Source of the DNA: Planktothricoides raciborskii GIHE-MW2
GTDB taxonomy: Bacteria; Cyanobacteriota; Cyanobacteriia; Cyanobacteriales; Laspinemataceae
Assembly (NCBI RefSeq): GCF_040564635.1
Contig: NZ_CP159837.1
Span: 1,553,001-1,617,000 of the forward strand
Length of the DNA stretch: 64,000 bases
Direction: 5' to 3'
The notes beneath the pieces are model-generated. The model was not told the origin of the DNA, searched no databases, and saw only the letters and a list, made by a program, of their open reading frames with translations. Position numbers and translations under genes: made by a program. Of the stretch, positions 23,065-32,604 are shown in pieces; the first letter of the stretch is position 1, and each line of letters opens with the position of its first letter.

Positions 23065-25080
23065 ATGACCCTACCCAAATCAGCCAGCATGGGCAAATTT
23101 TTCCTCCGCACCACTCTTGTTGTCCCGTTTCTGATTCAAATTATCGCCACGGTTGGCTTAGTGGGGTATCTTTCTTTCCGCAATGGTCAACGGGTTGTCA
23201 CCGACTTAGTGGGTCAGCTACAAGGGGAAATTAGTTCTCGAGTTAGAGAACGGGTTCAAGTCTATCTGGCTACACCACCCCTGGTGAATCAAATCAATGA
23301 AGATGCGGCGCGGTTAGGGTTGCTAGATTTTTATGACTTAGCCATCGATAGAGACTATTTGCGGCGTTATTTTTGGAACCAGGTGCAGCGTTTTCCAACC
23401 ATTGGTCATGCGGGAATAGGGAACGAGGATGGACAATATTTACGCATGGGCTGGGTCAACCGTTCGGTGGGGGACGAACAACCGCAACTGGCCGAACAAT
23501 TAGAATGGGGAACCGGCGATTTAATTTATTACCTACTTGACCAGAATGGTAATCCCACTGAGGTGGCTAAAAAGACTCCGAATTATGATGTCCGTAAGCG
23601 TCCCCTTTATGAGACGGTGCTGAAAAATAATCGAGCCGCTTGGAGTGAAGTTTATATTAATTTTGGCTATGGTTCACTACAAATTAATGCCAGTTCTCCC
23701 TACTACGATGAGCCGGGAAAGTTGCTGGGGATTTTCACTTGTCAGATGGGACTCGATCAAATTCAGGGTTTTTTGCAGACGTTGCAGGTGGGGCGGTCTG
23801 GTCAGGTGTTTATAATTGAACCTTCGGGAGAACTTATTGCTAGTTCTTTGAAAGACCAACCCCTAACCGTGGGCAAAGATAGTTCCCAAAGGCGTCTGAC
23901 CGCCCAAGAAAGTAGCGATCCCATTATGCGTGCGAGTATCGATTTTCTCCGCCGCAAAATTCAGGATTTGCCCACGCTTCAAGAGGCAACGCAATTAGAT
24001 TTTCAACTGGATAATCAACGCTATTTTCTCAAACTTTCCCCTCTAAGAGATAAATATGGGTTGAATTGGTTGATTGTGGTGGTTGTCCCGGAAGCGGACT
24101 TTATGGATCAAATCAATGAGAATACTCGCAATACATTCGTGTTGTGTTTGCTGGCATTGGCGATCGCGATCGCCTTTGGGATGTTGACCGTGAGTTGGAT
24201 TACCAATCCCATCCAACAAATTACCAAAGCCTCAAAAGCGATGGCTGATGGTGATTTGAATCAATATATTCAACATAGTCCCATTATTGAAGTGGATCGA
24301 TTGAGCAGTTCTTTTAATTGGATGACCGCACAACTAAAAGATTCCGTAGAAGCTTTACGTTTGGCAAATGAAGAATTAGAAAACCGGGTGGAACAACGCA
24401 CGCGGCAATTGAGTCAAGAAAAAGAGCGATCGGAACAACTGTTACTGAATATTTTGCCGGTGGAAATTGCCGATCGCTTAAAAAGAGATGAATCCCCCAC
24501 GGAACATTTTGAAGAAGTGACCATTCTGTTTGCGGATATTGTCGGATTTACCAGTCTTTCGGCGGAGATGGAACCGATGCAATTAGTGGCCGGACTAAAT
24601 CAAATTTTCTCCGCCTTTGATGGGTTGACGGAAAAGCATGGCCTAGAAAAAATCAAAACCATTGGCGATGCTTATATGGTGGTCGGGGGATTACCGATTC
24701 CCCGTGGAGATCATGCGATCGCGATCGCGGAAATGGCCTTAGAAATGCAAGCTTACATGGCCAATATGCCCAGGGATTTAGGTCATGCCCTACAAATCCG
24801 CATTGGCATTAATACTGGCCCGGTAATTGCCGGAGTCATTGGCATCAAGAAATTTATTTATGACCTGTGGGGCGATGCGGTGAATGTCGCTTCCCGCATG
24901 GAATCTCACGGCAAACCGGGCTATATTCAGGTGACAGAAACAACATATAACCATTTAAAAGAGCAATATATCTTAGAACCCAGGGGAGCGATTTCGGTCA
25001 AGGGTCGGGGAGAGATGATCGCTTATTGGCTGGTGGGCAAAAAATCTTTGGCCTTGGCTAACCCTTCAATGCTTCAATAA
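23065..25080 (+). CDS. Membrane adenylate/guanylate cyclase (class III) with sensor and HAMP domains
   Basis: 671 residues. Membrane segment about 13-36, extracytoplasmic sensor of Cache type about 45-350, second membrane segment about 353-375 (CLLALAIAIAFGMLTVSWI), HAMP about 376-430, coiled coil (NRVEQRTRQLSQEKERSEQL), and the cyclase domain about 485-660. Catalytic features: ILFADIVGFTSL and KTIGDAYMVVGG (metal Asp residues), YDLWGDAVNVASRME. The Lys before TIGDAY favours ATP over GTP. It makes cAMP in response to an unknown periplasmic ligand. Its 3' end overlaps the convergent mutT gene by 23 bases. Confidence 0.94.
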   Translation: MTLPKSASMGKFFLRTTLVVPFLIQIIATVGLVGYLSFRNGQRVVTDLVGQLQGEISSRVRERVQVYLATPPLVNQINEDAARLGLLDFYDLAIDRDYLRRYFWNQVQRFPTIGHAGIGNEDGQYLRMGWVNRSVGDEQPQLAEQLEWGTGDLIYYLLDQNGNPTEVAKKTPNYDVRKRPLYETVLKNNRAAWSEVYINFGYGSLQINASSPYYDEPGKLLGIFTCQMGLDQIQGFLQTLQVGRSGQVFIIEPSGELIASSLKDQPLTVGKDSSQRRLTAQESSDPIMRASIDFLRRKIQDLPTLQEATQLDFQLDNQRYFLKLSPLRDKYGLNWLIVVVVPEADFMDQINENTRNTFVLCLLALAIAIAFGMLTVSWITNPIQQITKASKAMADGDLNQYIQHSPIIEVDRLSSSFNWMTAQLKDSVEALRLANEELENRVEQRTRQLSQEKERSEQLLLNILPVEIADRLKRDESPTEHFEEVTILFADIVGFTSLSAEMEPMQLVAGLNQIFSAFDGLTEKHGLEKIKTIGDAYMVVGGLPIPRGDHAIAIAEMALEMQAYMANMPRDLGHALQIRIGINTGPVIAGVIGIKKFIYDLWGDAVNVASRMESHGKPGYIQVTETTYNHLKEQYILEPRGAISVKGRGEMIAYWLVGKKSLALANPSMLQ

Positions 25081-25465
25081 TCTTCACATTTGCTTGAGGA
25101 AAGGTAAATTGCTCCAACTGATCCAAGTTGACCCAACGGACTTCATCACATTCTAACGGTTGCGGTTCCCCCGCCAAGTGACGGCAATGATGCACCATCA
25201 GGGAAACTCGAAAATGAGAATAGGTGTGCTCTACGGTAATCAGGTGCGCTTGGACGGCGATTTCTATGCCTAATTCTTCCCTAATTTCTCGCTGAATACA
25301 AGCTTCTACGGTTTCTCCCGGTTCAATTTTGCCGCCGGGAAATTCCCATAAACCACCGTGAAGTCCATGGGCTTTGCGGCGGTCAATTAAAATTTGTCCG
25401 CGATCGTTCCAAATCACGGCAACGCCAATGCATTTATGGGGAATCGGTGTCAGGGTTTCACTCAT
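25058..25465 (-). CDS. mutT: MutT-type Nudix hydrolase (8-oxo-dGTP diphosphatase)
   Basis: 135 residues. The complete Nudix box is present (GKIEPGETVEACIQREIREE then LGI), preceded by GLWEFPGG, which is typical of MutT. It cleans the nucleotide pool of 8-oxo-dGTP. The C-terminal WVNLDQLEQFTFPQANVKII is the usual MutT ending. It converges on the cyclase gene with a 23-base overlap of coding ends. MutT versus another Nudix specificity is inferred from length and flanking motifs. Confidence 0.9.
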   Translation of the reverse strand: MSETLTPIPHKCIGVAVIWNDRGQILIDRRKAHGLHGGLWEFPGGKIEPGETVEACIQREIREELGIEIAVQAHLITVEHTYSHFRVSLMVHHCRHLAGEPQPLECDEVRWVNLDQLEQFTFPQANVKIIEALKG

Positions 25466-25492
25466 AAGTATTTTTGGTTGTTGCTTGAGTTA

Positions 25493-25545
25493 GGGGTTTG
25501 AGGCAGGGGTTTGAGGCAGGGGTTTGAGGCAGGGGTTTGAGTCAG
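25493..25545. repeat. Short tandem repeat GGGGTTTGAGGCA
   Basis: About four copies of a 13-base unit, the last ending GAGTCAG, between mutT and the DUF760 gene. No coding potential. The remaining ~130 bases to 25680 show nothing recognisable. Confidence 0.8.
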
Positions 25546-25680
25546 TTAAACAAAACAAAATCAGGCAGACTGTTCTGGGAGCCTGCCTTGCTCGCTTGTA
25601 GCGATGTTGAGAATATCAATAATGCGGGTTGGACATAAATGACTGGGATCATGGAGTCAACGGAACACAAGCGAATAAGT

Positions 25681-26031
25681 TTAAAACTGATCCCCGTGGG
25701 AAGATTTCGGCTCATTTAATTGCAGCGATCGCTCAAAAGACATCCGTTGTTCGGCATTTCTGAGGAAATAACCGCTCATCATCGCCGAAGCTAGTAATCT
25801 GCCCAAATGTTCCCGACTGGTAGTCACCATCATCCCAAAATGTTCGGGTGGTAAATTCCCTAACAGTCCCATAATATTTCGCTCAATCACTTGAAAGACT
25901 TCATTGGTGGTAGGCTGGGATAACTGAGAAATGGTTTCTGGACTCATAGATTGGACATATTGCCAGAGCAAATTATTGCCCTCACGGTCATGGTTGGTAA
26001 ATTCTGGAAATTGATTCGACGAATTATTCAT
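25681..26031 (-). CDS. DUF760-family protein
   Basis: 116 residues. Pattern of the cyanobacterial and plastid DUF760 family: LLWQYVQSMSPETISQLSQP, EVFQVIERNIMGLLGNLPPE, VTTSREHLGRLLASAMMSGY and FLRNAEQR. All helical, soluble. GGAGG lies about ten bases before the ATG. No biochemical role is established for the family that I can name with confidence. It is followed by a repeat block and precedes a sigma factor gene on the same strand, about 390 bases apart. Confidence 0.85.
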   Translation of the reverse strand: MNNSSNQFPEFTNHDREGNNLLWQYVQSMSPETISQLSQPTTNEVFQVIERNIMGLLGNLPPEHFGMMVTTSREHLGRLLASAMMSGYFLRNAEQRMSFERSLQLNEPKSSHGDQF

Positions 26032-26199
26032 GGCGCATAACCTCCGAGATCAAAGACCTGCTCACAAATTGCTAAAGGATACTATTATCAAAGACTTTTC
26101 AGTAAGCTCATTTTTAATTTAGCAATGATCGGTTAATCCGCAGGTAGGATTAACCGATCTCCCATAGACGGGTTATCTACTAATATTCTAACTTTTTAT

Positions 26200-26418
26200 T
26201 TTAAATCTACCAGTAGGCTGGGCAAGATTTTCCCCATTAATGTAGGGTGGGCAAGATTTTGCCCACCCTACCAGTAGTAAGGTGGGCAAAGTTTTCCCCA
26301 TTAATGTAGGGTGGGCAAAATTCATTAATGTAGGGTGGGCAAGATTTTGCCCACCCTACCAGTAGTAAGGTGGGCAAAGTTTTCCCCATTAATGTAGGGT
26401 GGGCAAAATTCATTCTAG
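26200..26418. repeat. Tandem TAGGGTGGGCAA hairpins downstream of the sigma factor gene
   Basis: Two perfect hairpins, 26243-26270 and 26331-26358, each a 12-base stem TAGGGTGGGCAA with loop GATT. Between and after them are single-arm copies (GTAGGGTGGGCAAAATTCATT). The unit GTAAGGTGGGCAAAGTTTTCCC also repeats. They lie at the 3' end of the sigma factor gene (minus strand) and could end or stabilise its transcript. Confidence 0.8.
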
Positions 26419-27375
26419 TTAGCTGGCGACATATTCGTTCATATCCGCTTTGCGCTTGCGTAATTTGGCCAGGGCTTCCCGTTCAATTTGCCGCACCCGT
26501 TCCCGACTAATTTTTAGCCGATCGCCGATTTTGGCCAAAGTCATGCCCTGTCCGTCTTCCAAACCAAATCGCAAGGCGAGGACTTCTCTTTGTTGGGGAG
26601 TTAATTCCGCCATCATGTTTTCTAAGTCCGATCGCAACGAGGCTTGAGTGGCGTAATCTTCCGGTGACGGGCCGGTATCTTCCAGCAATTCTCCCAGTTC
26701 CGTATCCTGGTTATCCCCGACTCGTAAATCTAAGGACAAGGGATGTCTGGCTCGTTCTAGGTATTCCCGAATTTGTTTGCCGGTCATTTCCAGTTCGGCG
26801 GCCAACTCATCAATGGTGGCTGCCCGCCCCAGTTGTTGGGAGAGTTGGCGTTGCGCTTTTTTAATTTTATTCAGTTTTTCCGTAATGTGAATGGGCAGAC
26901 GAATGGTGCGACCTTTTTCGGCGATCGCCCGAGTAATTGCTTGGCGGATCCACCAGTAGGCATAAGTGGAAAACCGATAACCTTTACTCGGATCGAACTT
27001 TTCCACACCGCGCTGCATTCCAATGGTGCCTTCTTGAATTAAATCCAGCAAATCCACATTCCGTTTAATATATTTTTTCGCCACCGAAACCACTAAGCGC
27101 AAATTCGCTTCCACCATTTTTCGCTTGGCAATTTTACCTTGGGCGATCGCTTGAGACAGGTCGGCTTCGGTAATTTCTGCGGCGATCGCCCATTCTTCAT
27201 CAGTGGGTTCTCGATGTAATTTTTCCGCCAATTCTTGTTTAAGTTGTTGCAGGGAGGTTAATCGCTGCACCTGCTTACCCAGAACAATTTCTTGTTCATG
27301 GGTTAACAAAGGAACCTTCCCAATTTCTCGCAGATAGGTGCGTACTAAGTCTGTAGAACTTTGACCGATTTTCAT
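26419..27375 (-). CDS. Group 2 sigma-70 family RNA polymerase sigma factor
   Basis: 318 residues. It directs RNA polymerase to promoters, probably under stress or light changes as known for group 2 sigma factors of cyanobacteria. Regions in order: 1.2 ([20 protein letters not shown]), 2.1-2.4 ([55 protein letters not shown]), 3 ([17 protein letters not shown]), 4.1-4.2 ([33 protein letters not shown]). Region 1.1 is absent, as expected for group 2. Exact type (SigB, C, D or E) cannot be fixed. Confidence 0.95.
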   Translation of the reverse strand: MKIGQSSTDLVRTYLREIGKVPLLTHEQEIVLGKQVQRLTSLQQLKQELAEKLHREPTDEEWAIAAEITEADLSQAIAQGKIAKRKMVEANLRLVVSVAKKYIKRNVDLLDLIQEGTIGMQRGVEKFDPSKGYRFSTYAYWWIRQAITRAIAEKGRTIRLPIHITEKLNKIKKAQRQLSQQLGRAATIDELAAELEMTGKQIREYLERARHPLSLDLRVGDNQDTELGELLEDTGPSPEDYATQASLRSDLENMMAELTPQQREVLALRFGLEDGQGMTLAKIGDRLKISRERVRQIEREALAKLRKRKADMNEYVAS

Positions 27376-28456
27376 GGCAATAAATTAATTATGATTAACG
27401 ACAGTTGAACCCAATTTATCCAGTGGTTAATTAAGGGAAATGGAAAGATGATCCTGAGAAATCAATGGGATTGATTTCACTGCTTGTTGGATGCCTACTA
27501 TGAATCTGTCTGGATTTTCTTCCCCTTCAGTTATTTTCGGGAATTTTTCTGACAACGATAAATTAAAAAGTTAAACAAGTGAATTGAGGAAAAATAAAAT
27601 TTTCCCTCTGACCAAACATCCGTCACAAATCTATTTCGATCGCAGTTTTCCCAATATCAGCAAATGGATACGGGAGTTGAATATCACTGACTCACGGCTT
27701 GATTTCCTGTACCGACGGATACTTTAGTCGGTTGAAATGTCAAGGTTTGCATATATTGTCGGCAGAGTATCTCGTCCGTTGAGCCTGCGATAATGCTACG
27801 CATCGCTATCGCTGGTATGTTAACAATTGTAACATTTATTAAAAAATTGTCTAGTCCTCCGCACCCTTTCTCCTCAGAAAAGTCAGAATTATGCTAGAGA
27901 TTACCCAGGAATCACCCAGATAAATGCATCATGGAAAACATTTTGAAGATTTTTTTTGTCAACGCTCCGGAAATGAGCCGGATCCGTGATTGGCGATTTG
28001 TCACGAACAATGAGAGGGCGATCGGCCATGATTATGCTTGCGATATCGAGGTTTTCCGGGCTATGTTTTCCTGGCGATTCCGGGGAAAATGACGGTTAAA
28101 TGAAATTGGTTAATGATGTAGATATCAAGTGAATACTCTGTTATTTTTGAGTAACTTTGCTCTTTAGAGAAGGTAGAAACATCAGTTTATTCTAATTCGG
28201 AAATCCCCGCTGCGGAAAATCCGGGGAAAACTGGCTAATTTCATTGGTTTTTCTGATGATTTGAGTAAAAATTACTTATTTTTTTGGCAAAAAATTATGC
28301 CGCCGAAAAAAGTGACGGGGTAAAACGGAAATAATTTTAGAAAAAATTAATCTTTTGCCAAGGATTTAAACATCAATTATTCTGATGGCGATGATAACAG
28401 CAATTGATGAATATCCCAAAAGTCCAGAGGCAACAAAAAACCCGGTTTTTTTGAAT
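27376..28456. other. Long gene-free stretch upstream of the sigma factor gene
   Basis: About 1.1 kb without a supportable gene or repeat array. It would hold the promoter and leader of the sigma factor gene (minus strand, start 27375). One decayed arm of the CCCGGTTT family (AAAAAACCCGGTTTTTTTG) lies at about 28435. No RNA family was recognised, though a small RNA is possible. Confidence 0.5.
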
Positions 28457-28497
28457 GAAAAAACCCCCCTTTGACCGCCATCGGGCAGGGGGGGTTT
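28457..28497 (-). terminator. Rho-independent terminator of carB
   Basis: On the minus strand, AAACCCCCCC, a loop CTGCCCGATGGCGGTCAAAG, then GGGGGGTTTTTT: a G/C stem of six to seven pairs with a T run, 34 bases past the carB stop codon. Confidence 0.85.
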
Positions 28498-28530
28498 GGG
28501 ATCGGTTAGACCGGAGGAAAATCAACTAAC

Positions 28531-31500
28531 CTAACCAATATATTCCTGAAGTGCTTTCACCTCTAGGGGTTGGGATTTCAGGGTGCGAATGGCCGCTACC
28601 GTAGCCTTGGCTCCAGCAATGGTGGTGATAATCGGCAGTTTGTAATCCAGGGCAGTACGACGAATGCGTCGGCCTTCCGCTTGGGCATCTTCCCCAGAAG
28701 GAGTGTTGATAATAAATTGAATGTTTTCATTCTTAATCCAGTCGATCACATTCGGGCGACCTTCATAGATTTTCAACACTAAATCTACGTCATTAATGCC
28801 GTTTTCCTGTAAGACTCGTCGCGTCCCGGAGGTGGCCACTACCTTAAAGCCCAACTGGACTAACTCCTTGACCACGGGAACCACCGCATTTTTGTCGCGA
28901 TCGCTCATGGAAACAAACACCGTCCCCCCGGTAGCTAGTTTCACACTTGCGGCCATCTCTGCTTTGGCAAATGACTTGCCAAAATCGATGTCAATGCCCA
29001 TTACTTCCCCAGTGGAGCGCATTTCTGGGCCAAGTAAGGTATCGGCACCAGGGAATTTATTAAAGGGCAGCACCGCTTCTTTCACGGCAATATGTTCGGG
29101 GATGACTTCAGCGGTAAATCCGAGAGATTGTAGGGTTTCCCCGGCCATGATCCGGGAGGCGAGTTTGGCCAAGGGGACGCCGATCGCCTTAGAGACAAAG
29201 GGTACAGTCCGAGAAGCGCGGGGGTTGGCTTCCAAGATATAAACTTGTGGGTCATAGCCGCTGGCGCCCGCCACCGCATATTGAATATTCATCAAGCCCA
29301 CCACTTTGAGGGCTTTGGCAATTTGATAAGTCCAAGTGCGGATCTTATTCATCACCGAGGGGGATAGGGTGATCGCGGGAATAGAACAAGCGGAGTCCCC
29401 AGAGTGAACCCCGGCTTGTTCGATGTGTTCCATGATGCCGCCAATGACTACATTGCCCGTAGCATCAGCGATCGCATCCACATCCACCTCAATGGCATTT
29501 TCCAAGAAGCCATCAATTAAAATCGGGTGGTCCGGTTCTACCTGCACCGCGAGGGTCATGTACCGTTCCAGTTCACTATCGGAATAGACGATTTCCATTG
29601 CCCGTCCCCCTAACACATAAGACGGACGCACCACCACCGGATAGCCGATTTTTTGGGCGATCGCCAGGGCTTCCTCGTAGCTGCGGGCAAGACCGTTGGG
29701 GGGCTGCTTAATATTCAGCTCTCGGAGGATTTTCTCAAAGCGTTCCCGGTCTTCGGCAATATCAATAGAGTCAGGAGAGGTGCCCCAAATTTTCGTATCT
29801 AAGCCCGGAGTTAAGCCGTAGGTTTCCGGATCGTTCAGGGCTTTCTCAATGGGTACGGCCAATTTCAACGGGGTTTGACCGCCAAATTGAATAATCACCC
29901 CTTGGGGATTTTCCGCTTCAATAATATTCAGCACATCCTCTTTGGTCAGAGGTTCAAAGTAAAGCCGGTCTGAGGTGTCGTAGTCCGTGGAGACGGTTTC
30001 CGGGTTGGAGTTGACCATGATGGTTTCATAGCCGTTAGCCCGCAGAGCATAAGAAGCATGACAGCAGCAGTAGTCAAATTCAATCCCTTGACCAATGCGG
30101 TTCGGGCCACCACCGAGAATCATTACCTTGGGTTTGTCGGAGCTCCTGACTTCGGTTTCCGGTTCGTAGGTGGAGTAATAATACGGCGTATAAGCTTCAA
30201 ATTCAGCGGCACAGGTGTCTACCAGTTTGTACACGGGGGTGACGCCGAGTTGTTTCCGGTAAACCCGCACTTGGTCTTCGGTGGTCTTGGTGGCATAAGC
30301 AATTTGCCGATCGCTATATCCCTGACGCTTAATCTCAAACATAAGCTCTTGGGTGAGATTTTTCAGGGGAGTGCGTTTGAGGAATTTTTCGGTTTCCAGT
30401 AAATCGCTCATTTTATCTAAGAACCACGGGTCAATGCCGGTGATTTCATAGATTTCCTGATTACTCATCCCCATGAGCATGGCATGACGCAGGGTAAAGA
30501 TGCGGTCTGGGTTGGGAGTACGCAACCCGGCGCTAATTTGTCCTAAGCTGGGGAGCACTTCGTCGCGATCGCACCCCCAACCAAAGCGGCCAATTTCCAA
30601 ACTCCTTAAGGCTTTTTGTAAGGATTCTTGGAACGTCCGCCCGATCGCCATCGCTTCGCCCACGGACTTCATCTGGGTGGTTAAAACCGGCTTGCTTCCG
30701 GGGAATTTCTCGAAGGCAAACCGAGGAATTTTCGTCACCACATAGTCAATGGTGGGTTCAAAACTGGCTGGAGTCTTTTGGGTAATATCGTTAGAAATTT
30801 CCGGCAAGGTATAGCCCACCGCTAATTTAGCCGCAAATTTGGCGATCGGAAATCCCGTGGCTTTGGACGCTAAGGCTGAAGACCGAGATACCCGTGGGTT
30901 CATCTCAATCACCACCACATCCCCGTTCACCGGATTGACCGCAAACTGAATATTCGACCCGCCAGTTTCTACGCCAATTTCCCGAATAATGGCGATCGAG
31001 GCATCCCGCAACCGCTGATATTCTTTATCCGTCAGGGTTTGGGCTGGAGCCACCGTAATCGAATCCCCCGTATGCACCCCCATCGGATCCAGGTTTTCAA
31101 TGGAGCAAATAATCACCACATTGTCCGCCAGATCCCGCATCACCTCAAGTTCATACTCTTTCCAACCCAACAGAGATTGCTCAATCAAAATCTCGGAAAC
31201 TGGGGAAGCATCAATCCCTGCTTGGGCCATTTCTTCAAATTCTTCTTGGTTGTAGGCAATGCCACCCCCGGTGCCCCCTAGGGTAAAACCCGGACGGATA
31301 ATCAGCGGATAGCTGCCAATTTGTTGTGCCACCGTCTTGGCTTCATCAATATTATGGGCAATTCCTGACGGGCAGCATTGGATGCCGATTTTTTCCATCG
31401 CTTCTTTAAAAAGCTGCCGGTCCTCGGCTTTTTCAATGGCCGGTAACTTCGCCCCAATCAGTTCCACCCCATACTTGTCTAACACGCCATTTTTGGACAG

Positions 31501-31803
31501 GTCAACCGCAATGTTTAAAGCGGTTTGACCCCCCATTGTCGGCAGCATCGCATCGGGACGTTCTTTGGCGATCACCTTTTCCACCATTTCTGGGGTCAGG
31601 GGTTCCACATAAGTCCGGTCAGCGGTTTCCGGGTCGGTCATAATCGTGGCTGGGTTGGAGTTCACCAGTACCACTTCATATCCTTCTTGTCTCAAAGCCT
31701 TGCAAGCTTGGGTGCCGCTGTAGTCAAACTCACAAGCTTGACCAATAATAATCGGGCCGGAACCAATGAGGAGAATTTTTTTGATATCGTCGCGACGAGG
31801 CAT
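28531..31803 (-). CDS. carB: Carbamoyl-phosphate synthase large subunit
   Basis: 1090 residues, the normal length. It makes carbamoyl phosphate from bicarbonate, ATP and glutamine-derived ammonia for arginine and pyrimidine synthesis, together with the small subunit CarA (not in this window). Two homologous ATP-grasp halves: the first opens [18 protein letters not shown], the second [18 protein letters not shown]. Each has the ATP-grasp motifs ([32 protein letters not shown]). The C-terminal allosteric MGS-like domain begins near [21 protein letters not shown] terminator follows. No anomaly is seen. Confidence 0.98.
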   Translation of the reverse strand: MPRRDDIKKILLIGSGPIIIGQACEFDYSGTQACKALRQEGYEVVLVNSNPATIMTDPETADRTYVEPLTPEMVEKVIAKERPDAMLPTMGGQTALNIAVDLSKNGVLDKYGVELIGAKLPAIEKAEDRQLFKEAMEKIGIQCCPSGIAHNIDEAKTVAQQIGSYPLIIRPGFTLGGTGGGIAYNQEEFEEMAQAGIDASPVSEILIEQSLLGWKEYELEVMRDLADNVVIICSIENLDPMGVHTGDSITVAPAQTLTDKEYQRLRDASIAIIREIGVETGGSNIQFAVNPVNGDVVVIEMNPRVSRSSALASKATGFPIAKFAAKLAVGYTLPEISNDITQKTPASFEPTIDYVVTKIPRFAFEKFPGSKPVLTTQMKSVGEAMAIGRTFQESLQKALRSLEIGRFGWGCDRDEVLPSLGQISAGLRTPNPDRIFTLRHAMLMGMSNQEIYEITGIDPWFLDKMSDLLETEKFLKRTPLKNLTQELMFEIKRQGYSDRQIAYATKTTEDQVRVYRKQLGVTPVYKLVDTCAAEFEAYTPYYYSTYEPETEVRSSDKPKVMILGGGPNRIGQGIEFDYCCCHASYALRANGYETIMVNSNPETVSTDYDTSDRLYFEPLTKEDVLNIIEAENPQGVIIQFGGQTPLKLAVPIEKALNDPETYGLTPGLDTKIWGTSPDSIDIAEDRERFEKILRELNIKQPPNGLARSYEEALAIAQKIGYPVVVRPSYVLGGRAMEIVYSDSELERYMTLAVQVEPDHPILIDGFLENAIEVDVDAIADATGNVVIGGIMEHIEQAGVHSGDSACSIPAITLSPSVMNKIRTWTYQIAKALKVVGLMNIQYAVAGASGYDPQVYILEANPRASRTVPFVSKAIGVPLAKLASRIMAGETLQSLGFTAEVIPEHIAVKEAVLPFNKFPGADTLLGPEMRSTGEVMGIDIDFGKSFAKAEMAASVKLATGGTVFVSMSDRDKNAVVPVVKELVQLGFKVVATSGTRRVLQENGINDVDLVLKIYEGRPNVIDWIKNENIQFIINTPSGEDAQAEGRRIRRTALDYKLPIITTIAGAKATVAAIRTLKSQPLEVKALQEYIG

Positions 31804-32604
31804 AAGTATATACTCCCACGGAATATTTTTGACTGAGTAGAATTATTTGCTAACAGAATTTACGCAAATCTTCTCTTAGCTATCAGCTATTTGCTATCGG
31901 TTATCAGCTATGATTAATTTTGCTGGGAGCGAAACATTTCGCCCCTACTGTTATTGGTTGTTGGTTGGTGGTTATTGGTTATTGGCTATTGGCTATTGGC
32001 TATTGGGGATGATCGGTTCAAATAACGAATAACCAATCACTCATAACAATATTAAGCGGCAAATTCTACGATTTTACTTACTCAATTTAGTCAGATGTTA
32101 GTCAGATGAGTCAGAGTCGAGCCGGTCTATCTAGACCTGTCCGGGCAAAGTAGCCCGGTGATAGTCATTTAAAATCGACATTTGACAGTGACTCTTTAAA
32201 TCCACCACATTTTAAGGGGTTTTGTCTAGATCGTCCCAACTGCTTTCGGCCATTTTTCCAAGGTTTGATGACTTAAGGCCAAAAAATCAATTTAATATTT
32301 GCTATTTGTTATTTGTGATTTTGGGGACGGGAATCAAGGCATCTCTGGCGGTTGTCAGCGAAATTAGTCTTGATGGTATGCCTAAAAATTGCCAGGAGCT
32401 AAACCTCAATTGCCCACATCCGTTGCCCACATCCGTTGGTGGTGCCTTACGTTCCACTTCGTTCTACGCTTCGCACCCTACTGTTAAAAAAAAGAGATCC
32501 ATCTCTGGGTATTGCGTAAAATAAGCAACAAGGGATAACCAATAATCAAGCATTAACAAACAACAAACAACTTGCCAAAAAACAACAAATAACAAATAAC
32601 AAAT
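31804..32604. other. Gap with ATTGG-type repeats and a short hairpin
   Basis: About 31948-32010 is iterated ATTGGTTATTGG / CTATTGGCTATTGG, with partial complement AATAACCAATCA near 32025. 32141-32158 is CCGGGC-AAAGTA-GCCCGG, a short stem loop. Near 32560-32604 there are AACAAATAACAAATAAC repeats just before the next start codon. A frame at 32222-32524 shows no protein character and is not called. Confidence 0.6.

Noticed and set aside
32222-32524. 100-codon plus-strand frame upstream of the giant kinase
   Set aside because: Composition is not protein-like and no ribosome site; it includes repeat sequence (CCCACATCCGTTG twice).
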